A stretch of DNA of 64,000 nucleotides from CAVZRC01 sp963777695 (GCA_963777695.1 CAVZRC010000003.1:4898001-4962000), one strand, 5' to 3'; positions 9,320 through 19,459 are shown, counted from the stretch's first letter. Notes: a model not told the origin generated them from the letters alone. Made by a program: numbers and translations.

Positions 9320-10531
9320 ATGAGTGAAGCGACCACCGAGGCGATCGCCACCGGCGAGTCGGCCGCGACCGGCGACCCCGCCTTCGATTCCGTCGAACAG
9401 GCCCTCCGCGCCGAAGGGCCGCACGCGGCCCTCGAGAAGCTGGCGGAACACCTCGACGCCTCGGGTGATTACCGCGCACTGCTCGACGCCCTGTTGCTAC
9501 GCGCCCGACACGAGCTGGGTTTGCCCTTGATCGCGTCCGGCTCTCTGTCGGATCTGCCCGAGCCCGAGCGGGCGCGGTTCGAGGAGCGTTACATCGAGGC
9601 GATTCGCCTGGTCGGCGGGAAGTACCTCGATGCGGGCGACATCCCGACGGCCTGGGCCTATTTCCGGGCCATCGGCGAGACCGATCGCGTGTCCAGGGCG
9701 ATCCTCGACTACCGTGCCGAGGGCGATGAGGACCGGCTCGGGTCGGTCATCGAGGTGGCCTTCAACCACGGGGTCAATCCGCTCCGGGGCTTCGAGCTGA
9801 TCCTGGAGCATTACGGCACCTGTTCGTCGATCACGGCCTTCGAGCAGTTGCCGCCGCACGACGAGGCGTTGCGCGTCGCCTGCGCCGGGCGGTTGATCGG
9901 TCGTCTGCACCGGGACCTCGTGGCCAACCTCCGATCCGAGATCGTCAGCCGGGGTCAATTGAGCCCGCCCGAAGGCGCCTCGATCGCCGACCTGATCGCC
10001 GGCCACGATTGGTTGTTCGCGGACGAGTCATACCACATCGATATCTCGCACCTGTCCTCAGTCGTGCGGATGTCGATCCTGGTCACGGCCCCCTCGATGA
10101 TCGCGATGGCCGTCGACTTGACCGAGTATGGCCGTCGGCTCTCGCCTCGGCTCCAGTTCGACGGGCCGCCTCCCTTCGAGCGGATCTTTGAGGACTACGG
10201 GATCTATCTCGGGGCATTGCTCGGCCGGGATGTCGAGGGTGCGATCGCGCATTTCCGGTCCAAACTGATACCCGGCGACCGCGAGTCCGGCGAGGCGGCG
10301 ATCCCGGCCCAGGCGCTGGTCAATCTGCTCGTCCGCCTCGAGCGGCTCGACGCGGCGCTCGAGGTCGCGACCGAGTACCTCGCCGGCCTGCCCGATTCCG
10401 CGATGTCCTGCCCGAGCGCGGCGCAACTCTGCCAGCGCACCGGGGACAGTCGTCGGCTGGCGGTCATCGCACGCGACCATCGCGACCTGGTGAATTACAC
10501 GGCCGCCTTGCTCATGAACCCGGGCTCCTGA
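9320..10531 (+). CDS. Helical, TPR-like protein of unknown function
   Basis: 403 residues starting at ATG 9320, seven bases after the LOG stop. It is alpha-helical throughout, with repeated amphipathic segments (for example 'AALEKLAEHLDASGDYRALLDALL' split over two helices, and 'LVNLLVRLERLDAALEVATE' near the C-terminus) that resemble TPR or HAT repeats. No catalytic motif is evident. The tight spacing suggests it works with the LOG protein or is merely co-expressed. I do not recognise a named family. Confidence 0.7.
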   Translation: MSEATTEAIATGESAATGDPAFDSVEQALRAEGPHAALEKLAEHLDASGDYRALLDALLLRARHELGLPLIASGSLSDLPEPERARFEERYIEAIRLVGGKYLDAGDIPTAWAYFRAIGETDRVSRAILDYRAEGDEDRLGSVIEVAFNHGVNPLRGFELILEHYGTCSSITAFEQLPPHDEALRVACAGRLIGRLHRDLVANLRSEIVSRGQLSPPEGASIADLIAGHDWLFADESYHIDISHLSSVVRMSILVTAPSMIAMAVDLTEYGRRLSPRLQFDGPPPFERIFEDYGIYLGALLGRDVEGAIAHFRSKLIPGDRESGEAAIPAQALVNLLVRLERLDAALEVATEYLAGLPDSAMSCPSAAQLCQRTGDSRRLAVIARDHRDLVNYTAALLMNPGS

Positions 10532-10771
10532 TCGGGTCACCATCGGACGTGGCTGCGAGGGCTTTTGGGAAGGTAGGAGCCGTGGTGGCGGGAGCGGCGA
10601 CAACTCTTGTGGCAAAAAAGGAACATGCAATCTCTGGAGAATCCAGCACGAGGTTGAGAATATCTCCAACCGCTTGACAAACCGGCGAAGAGATAAAAAG
10701 ATCGTAAGTCCGTGTGGGTAGTACGGCCCATTCATGATTCCTTCAACGGTCCTCCATGAGGAATAGAACTG

Positions 10772-11464
10772 ATGCCGAGGAAGACAAACCGATCTGGGCG
10801 ACAGATTGGACTGGATCGCAAGCTGGCCGCCTATGCGATGGCCGGCGGGGCCCTGGTGACAGCGACCGCCAGCGACGCGATGGCCGACATCGTCACCGTC
10901 CCGATCAACGAGACGATCGGAGCCAGTGCCAGCCAGACCGGCTCGTTGACCGTGAGCGTCGGCGGCAACGACGTCGTAACATTCTCGGCCACGTACGATC
11001 CCTCGACGCCCGAGGCAGACCTTACCGTAAGTTCATTTACCGGCAGCGCATACGCTGTCAACTCTGGCGATCCATTCTTTCCGGCGGCCCTGTCGATCGG
11101 CGACACGGTGCCTGGCAGCTTCAGCTCCAATGGGTTTGAAGCTACCAAGCTCATGGCGTCCTACAACACGTCGGCCGCTGGCACTTTCGCCGGTCTCTCG
11201 AATGTCTATCTTGGAGTCAGTTTCCCGGATCCCTCCAACTCGTCCCAGACCGATTTCGGCTATATCGGGGTGAGCGTCTCCGGCGTCACCAGCTCGACCT
11301 CGCCGTCGGTGACTGCGACAATTTCCAGCTTGACCTATGACGACACGGGCGCTCCGATCACGATCGGTGCGGTCCCCGAGCCGGCTTCGCTGACGACTCT
11401 GGCGATGGGTGCCGCCGGCGTCGGTGCGTTCCTGGCGTGGCGGAAACGGCGGGCGACCGCCTGA
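10772..11464 (+). CDS. PEP-CTERM sorting-domain protein
   Basis: 230 residues with an N-terminal signal segment and a C-terminal VPEPASLTTLAMGAAGVG-helix-RKRR sorting tag, the PEP-CTERM signal that is processed by an exosortase in exopolysaccharide-producing Gram-negatives and planctomycetes. The body is Ser/Thr/Asn-rich and probably beta-sheet. The mature protein is expected at the cell surface or in the matrix. The 240-bp upstream gap has a TTGACA hexamer at 10674-10679, a weak promoter candidate. The exosortase itself is not in this window. Confidence 0.9.
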   Translation: MPRKTNRSGRQIGLDRKLAAYAMAGGALVTATASDAMADIVTVPINETIGASASQTGSLTVSVGGNDVVTFSATYDPSTPEADLTVSSFTGSAYAVNSGDPFFPAALSIGDTVPGSFSSNGFEATKLMASYNTSAAGTFAGLSNVYLGVSFPDPSNSSQTDFGYIGVSVSGVTSSTSPSVTATISSLTYDDTGAPITIGAVPEPASLTTLAMGAAGVGAFLAWRKRRATA

Positions 11465-11498
11465 GCGGCCGAGTGGAACCGGGACGACGGAGTCCATC

Positions 11499-13445
11499 AT
11501 GGCGCGAATCGCACCGGGCCAGGCCCGGAAGCTCTTGCTCGTCGGATGGGGCGGCGCCGACTGGGGCCTGATCGCGCCGCGGCTCGACCGCGGCGTGATG
11601 CCGGCCCTCGACGCCCTGATCGGCCGAGGGACGATGGCGCGGCTCTCGGGGCTGGCCCCGTCGCTCTCGCCCCTGGTCTGGACCTCGATCGCCACGGGCA
11701 AGCGGGCCGAGAAGCACGGCGTCCTCGCCGCGACCGAGCCCGACGCCGCGACGGGCCTCCTCCAGCCCATCTCGGCCCGAGCCCGTCGGACTTCGGCCCT
11801 CTGGGAAATCCTCGACCATCACGGCCTCGCCGTCCACGCGATCGGCTGGCCCGCATCGGACCCGGCGTCGGCGTCGGCGACGCGCGGCGTGGTCGTGTCC
11901 GACCGGTTCGCCCGCGCGCCGAACCCGATCGGCGATCCGTGGCCGCTCGAGCCGGGGGATGTCAGCCCCGGCCGCGTGGCGTCGAGCCTGGCCGAGCTCC
12001 GAATCCACCCGGGCGACCTTTGCGCGGCGCAACTCCGCCCGTTCCTCCCGAGGCTGGCGGAGATCGACCTGGCCCATGACCATCGACCCGCCGCGGTCGC
12101 CGCGGTCTTGGCCGAGGCCGCGACGGTCCACGCGGCGGCGACGTGGGTCCTGGAGCACGAGCCCTGGGACTTCCTCGCCGTCCACTACGCGGGACTGGAG
12201 CAGCTTTGCGATCCGTTCCTCCGCTACGCCCCGCCGCGTCTGTCGGGCGTGTCCGAGCGGGACGGCTCGCTGTATGGTGAGGTCGTCGCGGCCGGCTACC
12301 GCTTCTTCGACCAGATGCTGGCCAGGCTCGTCGAGCTGGCCGGCGACGATGCGACGGTGATGCTCGTCTCGGACCACGGCTACTCGGCCGCGGCGATCCA
12401 TCCCGAGGGGCGTGACCTCGGTGCCGTCCGGAGTCATGAAGGCCGGGGGATCTTCGTCGCGGCCGGCCCCGGCCTCCGAAACGATGAGCTGATCCACGGC
12501 GCCGGACCGCTCGACATCGCGCCCACGACTCTGACGCTGTTCGGCCTGCCCGTCGGTGCCGACATGGACGGCCGCCCGCTCCGGGCCGCCTGGGAGGAGC
12601 CGCCGCGAGTCGAGACAATCCCGAGCTGGGATGACCGCGTCGACCGCTCCGAGGCCCTCGAGACCGGCCCCGCCGATCCCGACGAGGCCCTGGCCGACCT
12701 CCGCGCCCAGGGCTATGACGACGGCCCCCCCGCCTGGCTACCCGGCCTCATCCAACGGTCGCGATTCATCGAGTCGTTCCATCTCGCGATGGTCCACCTC
12801 GATGCCCGTCGGACGGCGGTTGCTGTCTCGATCCTCGAGGTGCTCCACAACCAGGCGCGGGGCGACTCACTCGTGACCCTCTACCTGGCCTACGGCCTGG
12901 CCGTCGTCGGCGACCACGCGAAGGCCCGTCGCGTGCTGGAGTCCCTCGGCGAAGGCCACGAGGATCGCCCGCTCCGCGCGCTGGTCGAGGCGATCACCCT
13001 GATCGCCGAAGGACGGATCGCCGAAGCCGTCGGGCGGCTCGACCACGCCGGGACCACGCACCGCGAGCTGCCCGAGATCCACACCCTGATCGGCCACGCC
13101 TACGACCGGACGGGTCGCATCGACGACGCGGCCCGGGCCTTCGAGCGGGCGATCGCGATCGACGAGGACCGGGCGGAGGCCCACGAAGGACTTGCCCGCT
13201 GCCATCTCCGCGGTCGTCGCTGGGAAGCCGCCGCCGACTCGGCGCTCACGGCCGTGGGGATCGACCACCACCGCGCCGATGCCCACTTGCTTCTGGGCCT
13301 CGCGCTGATCCGGATGGGCCGCGGCGACCGCGCCGCCCAGGCCATCGAGACCGCCCTGGCGATGCGCCCCGGCTGGCCCGCCGCCCTCGACGCGATGGCC
13401 GACCTCCGCGCCGGTCGTCGCATCGCCTACGCCCCCTTGCGATGA
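11499..13445 (+). CDS. Alkaline-phosphatase-superfamily phosphodiesterase with C-terminal TPRs
   Basis: 648 residues from ATG 11499. Residues 1-370 fit the type I phosphodiesterase/nucleotide pyrophosphatase family: 'LLVGWGGADWGLI' near the N-terminus, 'LSPLVWTSIATGKRAEKHGV' carrying the expected Ser/Thr nucleophile region, and 'VMLVSDHGYS' with metal-binding Asp-His. The C-terminal ~250 residues are TPR repeats (for example 'AYDRTGRIDDAARAFERAIA'). Similar AP-TPR proteins exist in planctomycetes without an assigned substrate. It is followed after 7 bp by the GNAT gene, so it heads a plus-strand unit (phosphodiesterase, GNAT, radical SAM). Confidence 0.85.
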   Translation: MARIAPGQARKLLLVGWGGADWGLIAPRLDRGVMPALDALIGRGTMARLSGLAPSLSPLVWTSIATGKRAEKHGVLAATEPDAATGLLQPISARARRTSALWEILDHHGLAVHAIGWPASDPASASATRGVVVSDRFARAPNPIGDPWPLEPGDVSPGRVASSLAELRIHPGDLCAAQLRPFLPRLAEIDLAHDHRPAAVAAVLAEAATVHAAATWVLEHEPWDFLAVHYAGLEQLCDPFLRYAPPRLSGVSERDGSLYGEVVAAGYRFFDQMLARLVELAGDDATVMLVSDHGYSAAAIHPEGRDLGAVRSHEGRGIFVAAGPGLRNDELIHGAGPLDIAPTTLTLFGLPVGADMDGRPLRAAWEEPPRVETIPSWDDRVDRSEALETGPADPDEALADLRAQGYDDGPPAWLPGLIQRSRFIESFHLAMVHLDARRTAVAVSILEVLHNQARGDSLVTLYLAYGLAVVGDHAKARRVLESLGEGHEDRPLRALVEAITLIAEGRIAEAVGRLDHAGTTHRELPEIHTLIGHAYDRTGRIDDAARAFERAIAIDEDRAEAHEGLARCHLRGRRWEAAADSALTAVGIDHHRADAHLLLGLALIRMGRGDRAAQAIETALAMRPGWPAALDAMADLRAGRRIAYAPLR

Positions 13446-13452
13446 GGATAGG

Positions 13453-14392
13453 ATGGCCAGCATGAACGCGACGGCGACGACCATCGACGCTCCCCGACTC
13501 CCCGCGGGGCACGCGATCGAGGTCCGCCCGCCAGCCCGGGGCGAGCTGCCGGCCTGCCGGATGCTCCTTCCCGAGGCGTTCCAGTCGGGGACGAGGCCCG
13601 ACCTGCTCCTGGCGACGGCCGTGCGCCCGCTCCGCTACCTCGGCGTGCTGGGCTACGACCTGGTCTGCCACGGCGGCCGGCTCGGCTGGCAGGTCCGGCT
13701 CCACGTCGCCCGGTCTGCCCGCCGGCGCGGGGTCGGCGGCCGATTGATCCGGGAGATCGCCGATCGGGGCCGGCGCCGGGGAGCCGGCTTCCTCGCGGCC
13801 ACGCTGGACGCCGAAGCCCGGGGATCCGCCGCGTTCCTGGCCACATCGGGCTTCGGCGTCGCCTCGCGGTGTGCGACCTATGAGGGCGAGGTCGCTCATT
13901 ACCGGGGCGATGCTCACCTCGATCCGAGATCGCCTCGCGGCCCGAGGGCGGATCCCCGACGGCGTCCGGGTCGTCGGCCCTCGCGAGGCGCCGGCCGATG
14001 CCCTGGAATGCCTCCTACAGGAGTGGGTCGCGCGGGCGTTCCTCCCGGCCTCGGATCTGTCGCCCGAATACTGGCGGCGCCCATCGGTCCGCGACGCGTC
14101 CGCGATCTTGATGATGGGCGATCGCGCCCTCGGCGGCATCGTGGCCGAGGTCCGCGGCGACGCGGCCGACGTCCGCTGGCGCTCGTTGGTGCCCGAGTTC
14201 CGCGGCGGCTGGGCCAACGTCGTCCTCACCGCGGGATTGGCCGACCGCCTCTCGGCCATGGGCGTCCGCCGCATCCGGTTTGCGACCACCGAAGAGACCC
14301 CCGACACCGAGAACGGCGTCCGGATCCACGGATTCGACCGCCGTTGCGTCGTCGAACACCATCGCCTGGACCTCGACAAGGACCGCGAATGA
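13453..14392 (+). CDS. Two-domain GNAT acetyltransferase (one frameshift)
   Basis: The N-terminal half contains an acetyl-CoA-binding GNAT motif A (ARSARRRGVGGRLIREIA). The C-terminal half, in another frame, continues from AMLTSIRDRLAARG through 'ILMMGDRALGGIVAEVRG' and 'GLADRLSAMGVRRIRFATT', a second GNAT-like unit. The frames join at 13904-13907: GGGG is present where GGG would give HYRAMLTSIRDRL, so a single extra G explains the break. The joined protein is about 313 residues. Its stop overlaps the next start (ATGA at 14389-14392), indicating translational coupling with the radical SAM gene. The acceptor is unknown; context suggests an amine or hydroxyl in a lipid-like product. Confidence 0.75.
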
Positions 14393-16049
14393 GCACGTCC
14401 CTCTACCTGATCAACCCGGCCTGCGACGTCCCGACCTACCACGGCGAGCGAGGTCTTCGACGACGCGGGCCTGGCCCCGGCCACGCTGGGTCGCCGACCT
14501 GGCGACCACGACCGTCGCGGCGATGGCGCCGGCCGGTGTCCATGTCACGATCTGCGACGAGGACATCGCGCCGGCCGATCTCGACACAACCGCCGAGATC
14601 ATCGGTCTGACGGGCAAGGTGACGCAGCTCGGGCGGATGATCGAACTGGCCGCGGCATACCGGGCCCGGGGCAAGACGGTCCTCATCGGCGGCCCCTACG
14701 CGAGCCTGGACCCCGAGGCCCTGCGCCCGCACTGCGACATCCTCGTCCGCGGCGAGCTCGAGGGGATCGCCGAGGGCCTCTTCGCCGACCTGAACGAGGG
14801 CCGAGCGAAGGAGGATTACCAGGGCGACCGGCCCGAGATCACGGCCTCGCCCATCCCGCGCTGGGACCTCTATCCGAACGATCGCGCCCTGCTCGGATGC
14901 GTCCAGACGTCGCGGGGTTGCCCTTATCAGTGCGAGTTCTGCGACGTGATCGAGTATCTCGGCCGCAGGCAGCGGTTCAAGTCGGTCGCCCAGGTCCTCG
15001 CTGAGCTGGACGTGCTCAAGCGGGAGGGCTACTCCCGCATCCTGATCAGCGACGATAACTTCACCGTGGCGCGGAAGCGCGCGAAGGAGCTCCTCGACGC
15101 GCTCCGCCACTGGAACCGGAACCAGGCGGGATCGGGTGGATTCAGCTTCATGACCCAGGCGTCGATCGAGGCGGCCGAGGACGAGGAGCTGATCCGGATG
15201 TGTGCCGATGCGGGGCTCGACTATGCCTTCATCGGCATCGAGACCCCCAACGAGGCGAGCCTCCGCGAGACCAAGAAATCGCAGAACCTCCGCGGGAGCC
15301 TGCTCGATTCGATCGACGTCTTCATCCGCAATGGGGTCGCCATCCGCGGCGGGATGATCGTCGGCTTCGACGCCGACGGCCCGGACATCTTCGACCGGAT
15401 GTACGAATTCGCGATGTCGACGCCGATCCCGCTCTACAACCTCGGCTCGCTCGTCGCCCCGAAGGCCACGCCGCTTTACGACCGGATGGCGCTCGAGGGC
15501 CGTCTGGTCGCCGGCGGGACCGAGGTCGCCGCCACGCCGTTCGACACGAACCTCGTCCCCAAGCAGATGAGCCGCGAGGAGCTGCTCGCCGGCACGCGAC
15601 GGCTGGCGATCGCCCTCTACCAACCCGAGGCATTCCTGCACCGGCTCCGCCTCTTCGTCGAGCGTTTCGGCGACCGGCATCGCGTGGCCCGGCCGTCGGT
15701 CCGGGTCGCTCGAGACGAGCGACTCATCAATCGGGACGTGGCCCGGCTGGTCAAGGATCTCCGCACGCTGGGCCCGGCCGAGGAGGCCATGTGCCAGACC
15801 GTCTTCCGGACCCTCCTCCGCGACCCGGCGACGAACTCGGCGATCATGGAGGCGCTGGTGAGCTACTCGCAGGTACGCCACCTCTACGCCCGGACCCTCG
15901 GATGGACGTCGGATCGGACGTCACGGCGCGTCGTCGGCCCGGTCGGCGGTGGCCGCGCCTCCGACGGCGAGGTGGTCGGCCAGTCGCCGGATCGTGTTGT
16001 GGTCGTAGAAGACATCCGGCTCGACCGGGTGCCCGAGCCAGTCTTCTAG
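14389..16049 (+). CDS. B12-binding radical SAM protein, DUF4070-like (two frameshifts near the N-terminus)
   Basis: An N-terminal cobalamin-binding-like domain ('VTICDEDIAPADLDTTAEIIG', 'VLIGGPYASLDPE') precedes a radical SAM core with the cluster motif CPYQCEFC (Cx3Cx2C). The C-terminus includes 'RLRLFVERFGDRHR', typical of the DUF4070 group that includes the hopanoid C-2 methylase HpnP. The 5' end is broken twice: an extra base within 14446-14452 and an extra G in GGG 14488-14490. Correcting both gives MSTSLYLINPACDVPTYHG followed by EVFDDAGLAPATL and VADLATTTVAAM in one frame. The annotated stop makes the last ~43 codons antisense to the acyl carrier protein gene, so the true C-terminus may be shorter. 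Probably methylates or rearranges an unreactive carbon; substrate unknown. Confidence 0.8.
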
Positions 16050-16214
16050 GTCGAGCGTCACCCCGACCGCCGTGGCCGAGTCGAGGCCGAGGCGGTCGAA
16101 AGAATCGTCGACCGCGATCGCCGCGGGCGGGCATCGGAGCAAGGTCGCCACGCGATCGACGAGCCAATCCCGAATCATCCCGGCCGTCGGCCTTCCGCCG
16201 CTCTCATCGATCAT
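15921..16214 (-). CDS. Acyl carrier protein
   Basis: 97 residues starting at ATG 16214, preceded by GAGGAGG at proper spacing; a GTG at 16232 is less likely. The motif FDRLGLDSATAVGVTLDLE contains the Ser that accepts 4'-phosphopantetheine, within the normal four-helix ACP pattern. The start overlaps the stop of the fatty-acyl-AMP ligase gene (ATGA at 16214-16211), so the two are translationally coupled. FAAL-ACP pairs load a fatty acid as an acyl-adenylate onto the carrier protein for a dedicated pathway. Its 3' end is antisense to the radical SAM gene. Confidence 0.88.
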   Translation of the reverse strand: MIDESGGRPTAGMIRDWLVDRVATLLRCPPAAIAVDDSFDRLGLDSATAVGVTLDLEDWLGHPVEPDVFYDHNTIRRLADHLAVGGAATADRADDAP

Positions 16215-17990
16215 GCGGTCCCTCCTCGACAATCCGGATTCCCGTAATCGGCGGCCACGACGGCGAGGGTCCCGGCGAGGAGCCGGTCGCGGCAGGCGCC
16301 GCGGCGGGTCTTGCCGCTGGTGGTCCGGGGAAGGCTCGCGGGCCGGATCAGCACCATCGCATGGAGCCGGGCCCCGTGCTCGGCCAAGACCGCCTCGCGG
16401 ACGTCGCCGACGAGGCGCGGTAGGTCCAGGTTCGCCCGCGCCGACCGTTCCACCTCGTGGACGATGACGAGTCGCTCCTCACCGCCCACCTCGATTCCGA
16501 ACGCCGAACCGCCGTCGGGGCGCAGGACGGAGTTCGCGGCCCATGCCGTCCGCTCGATGTCCTGAGGATAATAGTTCACGCCCCGGATGAGGATCAACTC
16601 CTTCGATCGTCCGACGACGAAGATCTCACCACCTTCGAGGAAACCCAGGTCGCCGGTGCGTAGGAAGGTCCCGTTGCCCCCGCCCTCCACCCGGGCGCCG
16701 AAGGTTGCGGCGGAGGCATCGGGCTGCCCCCAGTAGCCACGGCCGACGCTCGGGCCGGCGACCCAGATCTCCCCGACGCGATCCGCCGGGCACGCCCGGC
16801 ACGAACTCGGATCGACGACGACGACCCGCGTCGTCGGGCCGGGCCGGCCGCAGCCGACTAGTCGCATGCCGCGGAGATCATCGTCGGGGACCGCGACCGC
16901 TCGCCCCACCTTGAGGGCTCCGGGGTCGAAGCGACGGACGGAGGGCTCGGTGTGGCGTTCGCCCCCCGAGACGAAGACGGTCGCCTCGGCCAGCCCGTAG
17001 CAAGGATAAAACGCTTCGCGGCGGAATCCGCACGCGGCGAATGCCCCGGCGAATCGGTCGAGTGTCTCGGCCCGGACCGGCTCGGCCGAGCAGAAGGCAC
17101 AGGTCCAGCAAGCCAGGTCCAGCCCGGCGGCCTCCTCGGGACGGGCCGACCGCGCAGAGCTCGTAGGCGAAGTTCGGCGCCCCGCTGGTCGCCGCTCGAT
17201 GGTCCGCGATCGCTCGGGGCCATCGGACGGGTTTCTGAAGGAAGTGGAGCGGGGACATCAGGACGCACCGGCCCCCCAGGTAGAGTGCATGGAGCGCCGT
17301 GCTCACAAGCCCCATGTCGTGGAAGAGGGGGAGCCAGCCAACGATCGCGCCGCCCTCGGGTCCGTCGGACGTCTCCCGGATCTCGCCCAGGTTGGCCATC
17401 AGGTTGTCGTGGCCGATCATCACCCCCTTGGGCGAGCTCGTCGAGCCCGACGTATATTGGATGTACGCCAGGGAGCCGGGTTCGACATCGCGGGACGGGC
17501 GGCCGTCGCCGGGCGGGGACGGGTCGTCGGAGAGGATCCAGGTTAGGCCCGCCAGCGGCGATCCCGCATCGATCCGAGGCCCAAGGAAGTCGAGGAACTG
17601 CCCGGTCGTCAGCGCCGCCGATGCGCCGGAATCGAGGGCGATCGCTTCCAGTCCGGCGAGCGATTGGTTCGGCCGCGGCGGGGCGACGGGGACAGCAATG
17701 AGGCCGGCATAGAGGCAGCCGAAGAACCCCACGAGGAACTCGGGGCCCGGCGGGTAGGCCAGGAGGACGCGGTCGCCCACACCGCGACGCGACGCAAGGT
17801 CTCGTGCCAGGCCGCCGGCCCGCCGATCGAGCGTCGCGTACGAGCTGTGGTCCGCATCCCGTTCGCCATCCCGGAGGTACGTTGTGGCGATCCGCGACGG
17901 ATCGTCACGCGCCCATCGTCGGAGGACATCGATGATCGTTCCCTCGCCGTCGATCAATGGAAATCCTCCGATCGATGGCCCGCCGTCCAA
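16211..17990 (-). CDS. Fatty-acyl-AMP ligase (FAAL), one frameshift
   Basis: The N-terminal part has the adenylation motif 'LAYIQYTSGSTSSPKGVMIG' and 'GWLPLFHDMGLVSTALHALY', typical of FAALs and not CoA ligases. The frame breaks near 17151-17154 within 'ELCA'. In the next frame the expected 'TCAFCSAEPVRAETLDRF', 'FYPCYGLAEATVFVSGG' and 'RPGPTTRVVVVDP' follow, then 'FLRTGDLGFLEGGEIFVVGR' and 'LILIRGVNYYPQDIE'. One base change restores a protein of about 592 residues, the usual FAAL length. It activates a fatty acid with ATP, and the coupled acyl carrier protein immediately downstream is the obvious acceptor. Divergent from phoH. Confidence 0.85.
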
Positions 17991-18296
17991 TGGGCCTGGA
18001 AAGTGGCCTCTGCCCGCACGTCAGCCGATGTTGAGCGTTTCATCGATTCTGGAGACCCTGGCGAACCGCGTCCAGACAAATGATCGAGTTGCCACAAGTG
18101 CATGGCGGCACGCACGATTGGATTCGAGGCGCGACGTTTGTCACGATGAAGGTTGCCGGCGATGTTGCAATTCCCCGTCATCTGGTTCCATAATATAGTG
18201 AAGTGAGAGCCGGCCTCATCCAGGTGGGGGACCTCAGGGGCGGCCGCGATGATGTCGCGGGCCTGTCCCGCCACGGAGGCCGGCGAAAGGGGAGGC
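17991..18296. other. Divergent promoter region between FAAL and phoH
   Basis: 306 bp without a gene. The stretch around 18175-18199 is AT-rich, with TTGCAA at 18175-18180 and TAATATAGT at 18191-18199. It resembles promoter elements for phoH, but the spacing is shorter than the sigma-70 optimum. Nothing else recognised. Confidence 0.35.
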
Positions 18297-19355
18297 ATGC
18301 CGGAAGTTACCATCAGTCTGGAGGGACATGCCGAGGAGCTCGCGGTCTTCGGCAGTCGCGATCAATATCTCCGGCAGATCCGGGACGCCCTGGGGGTGAA
18401 GGTCCTGGCCCGGCACGGTGAGGTCCGCATCGAGGGCGACTCGGAGCGGATCGAGCAGGCTCGGCGGATCTTCGAGGGCCTCCGATCGCTCTTCCGGGTG
18501 CGCAAGTCGGTGTCGTCGAGCGACGTCAGCGAGCTGATCGACCTGACGTTGCAGGCGGAGGACTCGGGACAGCCCGGGGCCATCGAGATCCGCGAGGGGA
18601 GCCGTTCGGTCCGGCCGCGTTCCGAAGGGCAGGCGCGGTATATCCGGGCCTTGATCCAGAACGAGCTGGTCTTCTGCATCGGCCCGGCCGGGACGGGGAA
18701 GACGTATCTGGCCGTGGCCATGGCGATCTCGCTGCTCCGGCGCGGCCGGATCAAGAAGATCGTCCTAGTCCGCCCGGCCGTCGAGGCCGGCGAGCACCTC
18801 GGATTCCTGCCGGGAGACCTCGAGGCGAAGATCAATCCGTATCTCCGTCCGCTCCTCGACGCCCTCCATGACCTCTGGGATTACGACCAGATCCGCCGGT
18901 ACATGGATAATGACCTCATCGAGATCGCCCCACTGGCCTACATGCGCGGGCGGACGCTCAATGATGCGGTGGTCATCCTCGACGAGGGCCAGAACGCGAC
19001 CGTGCCGCAGATGAAGATGTTCCTGACCCGCATGGGTCAGAACGCCCGAATCGTCGTCACCGGCGATATCACGCAGGTGGACCTCCCCGTCGAGATCCGG
19101 AATGGGCTGGCCGACGCCGTGGAACGGCTCGCCCACATCCCCGGGGTGGCGACGGTCCTGCTCGACCGGTCCGATATCGTCCGCCATCCGCTGGTGCAGG
19201 CGATCGTCAACGCCTACGATGAGAGCGAGGCCGCGTCGGGGCGCGTCGAGGCGCTAACCCGGCCGATCTTCCCCGCGACGGCCTCCCGACCGGAAAACCT
19301 GTCCCCGGCCGATCTCTCGGTGCCGATTCCTGCCAGTTCAACCGCCTCGGAGTGA
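18297..19355 (+). CDS. phoH: PhoH-like ATPase
   Basis: 352 residues from ATG 18297, preceded by GGGGAGG. An N-terminal KH-like segment (about residues 1-70) is followed by the PhoH P-loop domain: Walker A GPAGTGKTYLAVA, 'IVLVRPAVEAGEHLGFLPGD', and Walker B 'AVVILDEGQNAT', where most relatives have DEAQN. PhoH/YbeZ proteins are cytoplasmic ATPases that act with YbeY in RNA metabolism. Here it opens the conserved phoH-pgpH-ybeY-CorC cluster, which supports the assignment. The C-terminal ~35 residues are a polar Pro/Ser tail. Confidence 0.93.
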   Translation: MPEVTISLEGHAEELAVFGSRDQYLRQIRDALGVKVLARHGEVRIEGDSERIEQARRIFEGLRSLFRVRKSVSSSDVSELIDLTLQAEDSGQPGAIEIREGSRSVRPRSEGQARYIRALIQNELVFCIGPAGTGKTYLAVAMAISLLRRGRIKKIVLVRPAVEAGEHLGFLPGDLEAKINPYLRPLLDALHDLWDYDQIRRYMDNDLIEIAPLAYMRGRTLNDAVVILDEGQNATVPQMKMFLTRMGQNARIVVTGDITQVDLPVEIRNGLADAVERLAHIPGVATVLLDRSDIVRHPLVQAIVNAYDESEAASGRVEALTRPIFPATASRPENLSPADLSVPIPASSTASE

Positions 19356-19390
19356 GGCGACGCGATGTCCACCGGTTCCCACGCTCGAGG

Positions 19391-19459
19391 TCATGATCGA
19401 TCATGAGATCGCCACGAATGGGCCGGGGTCATCGCCAATCCGGGGCTGCGTCGCCCCGG
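19391..19459. terminator. Palindrome and GC hairpin after phoH
   Basis: A perfect 16-bp palindrome TCATGATCGATCATGA (19391-19406) is followed by a hairpin CCGGGGC-6 nt-GCCCCGG (19440-19459). Both lie between the phoH stop and the pgpH start. There is no T-run, so this may be an attenuator or mRNA-processing structure and not a strong terminator. Confidence 0.4.
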
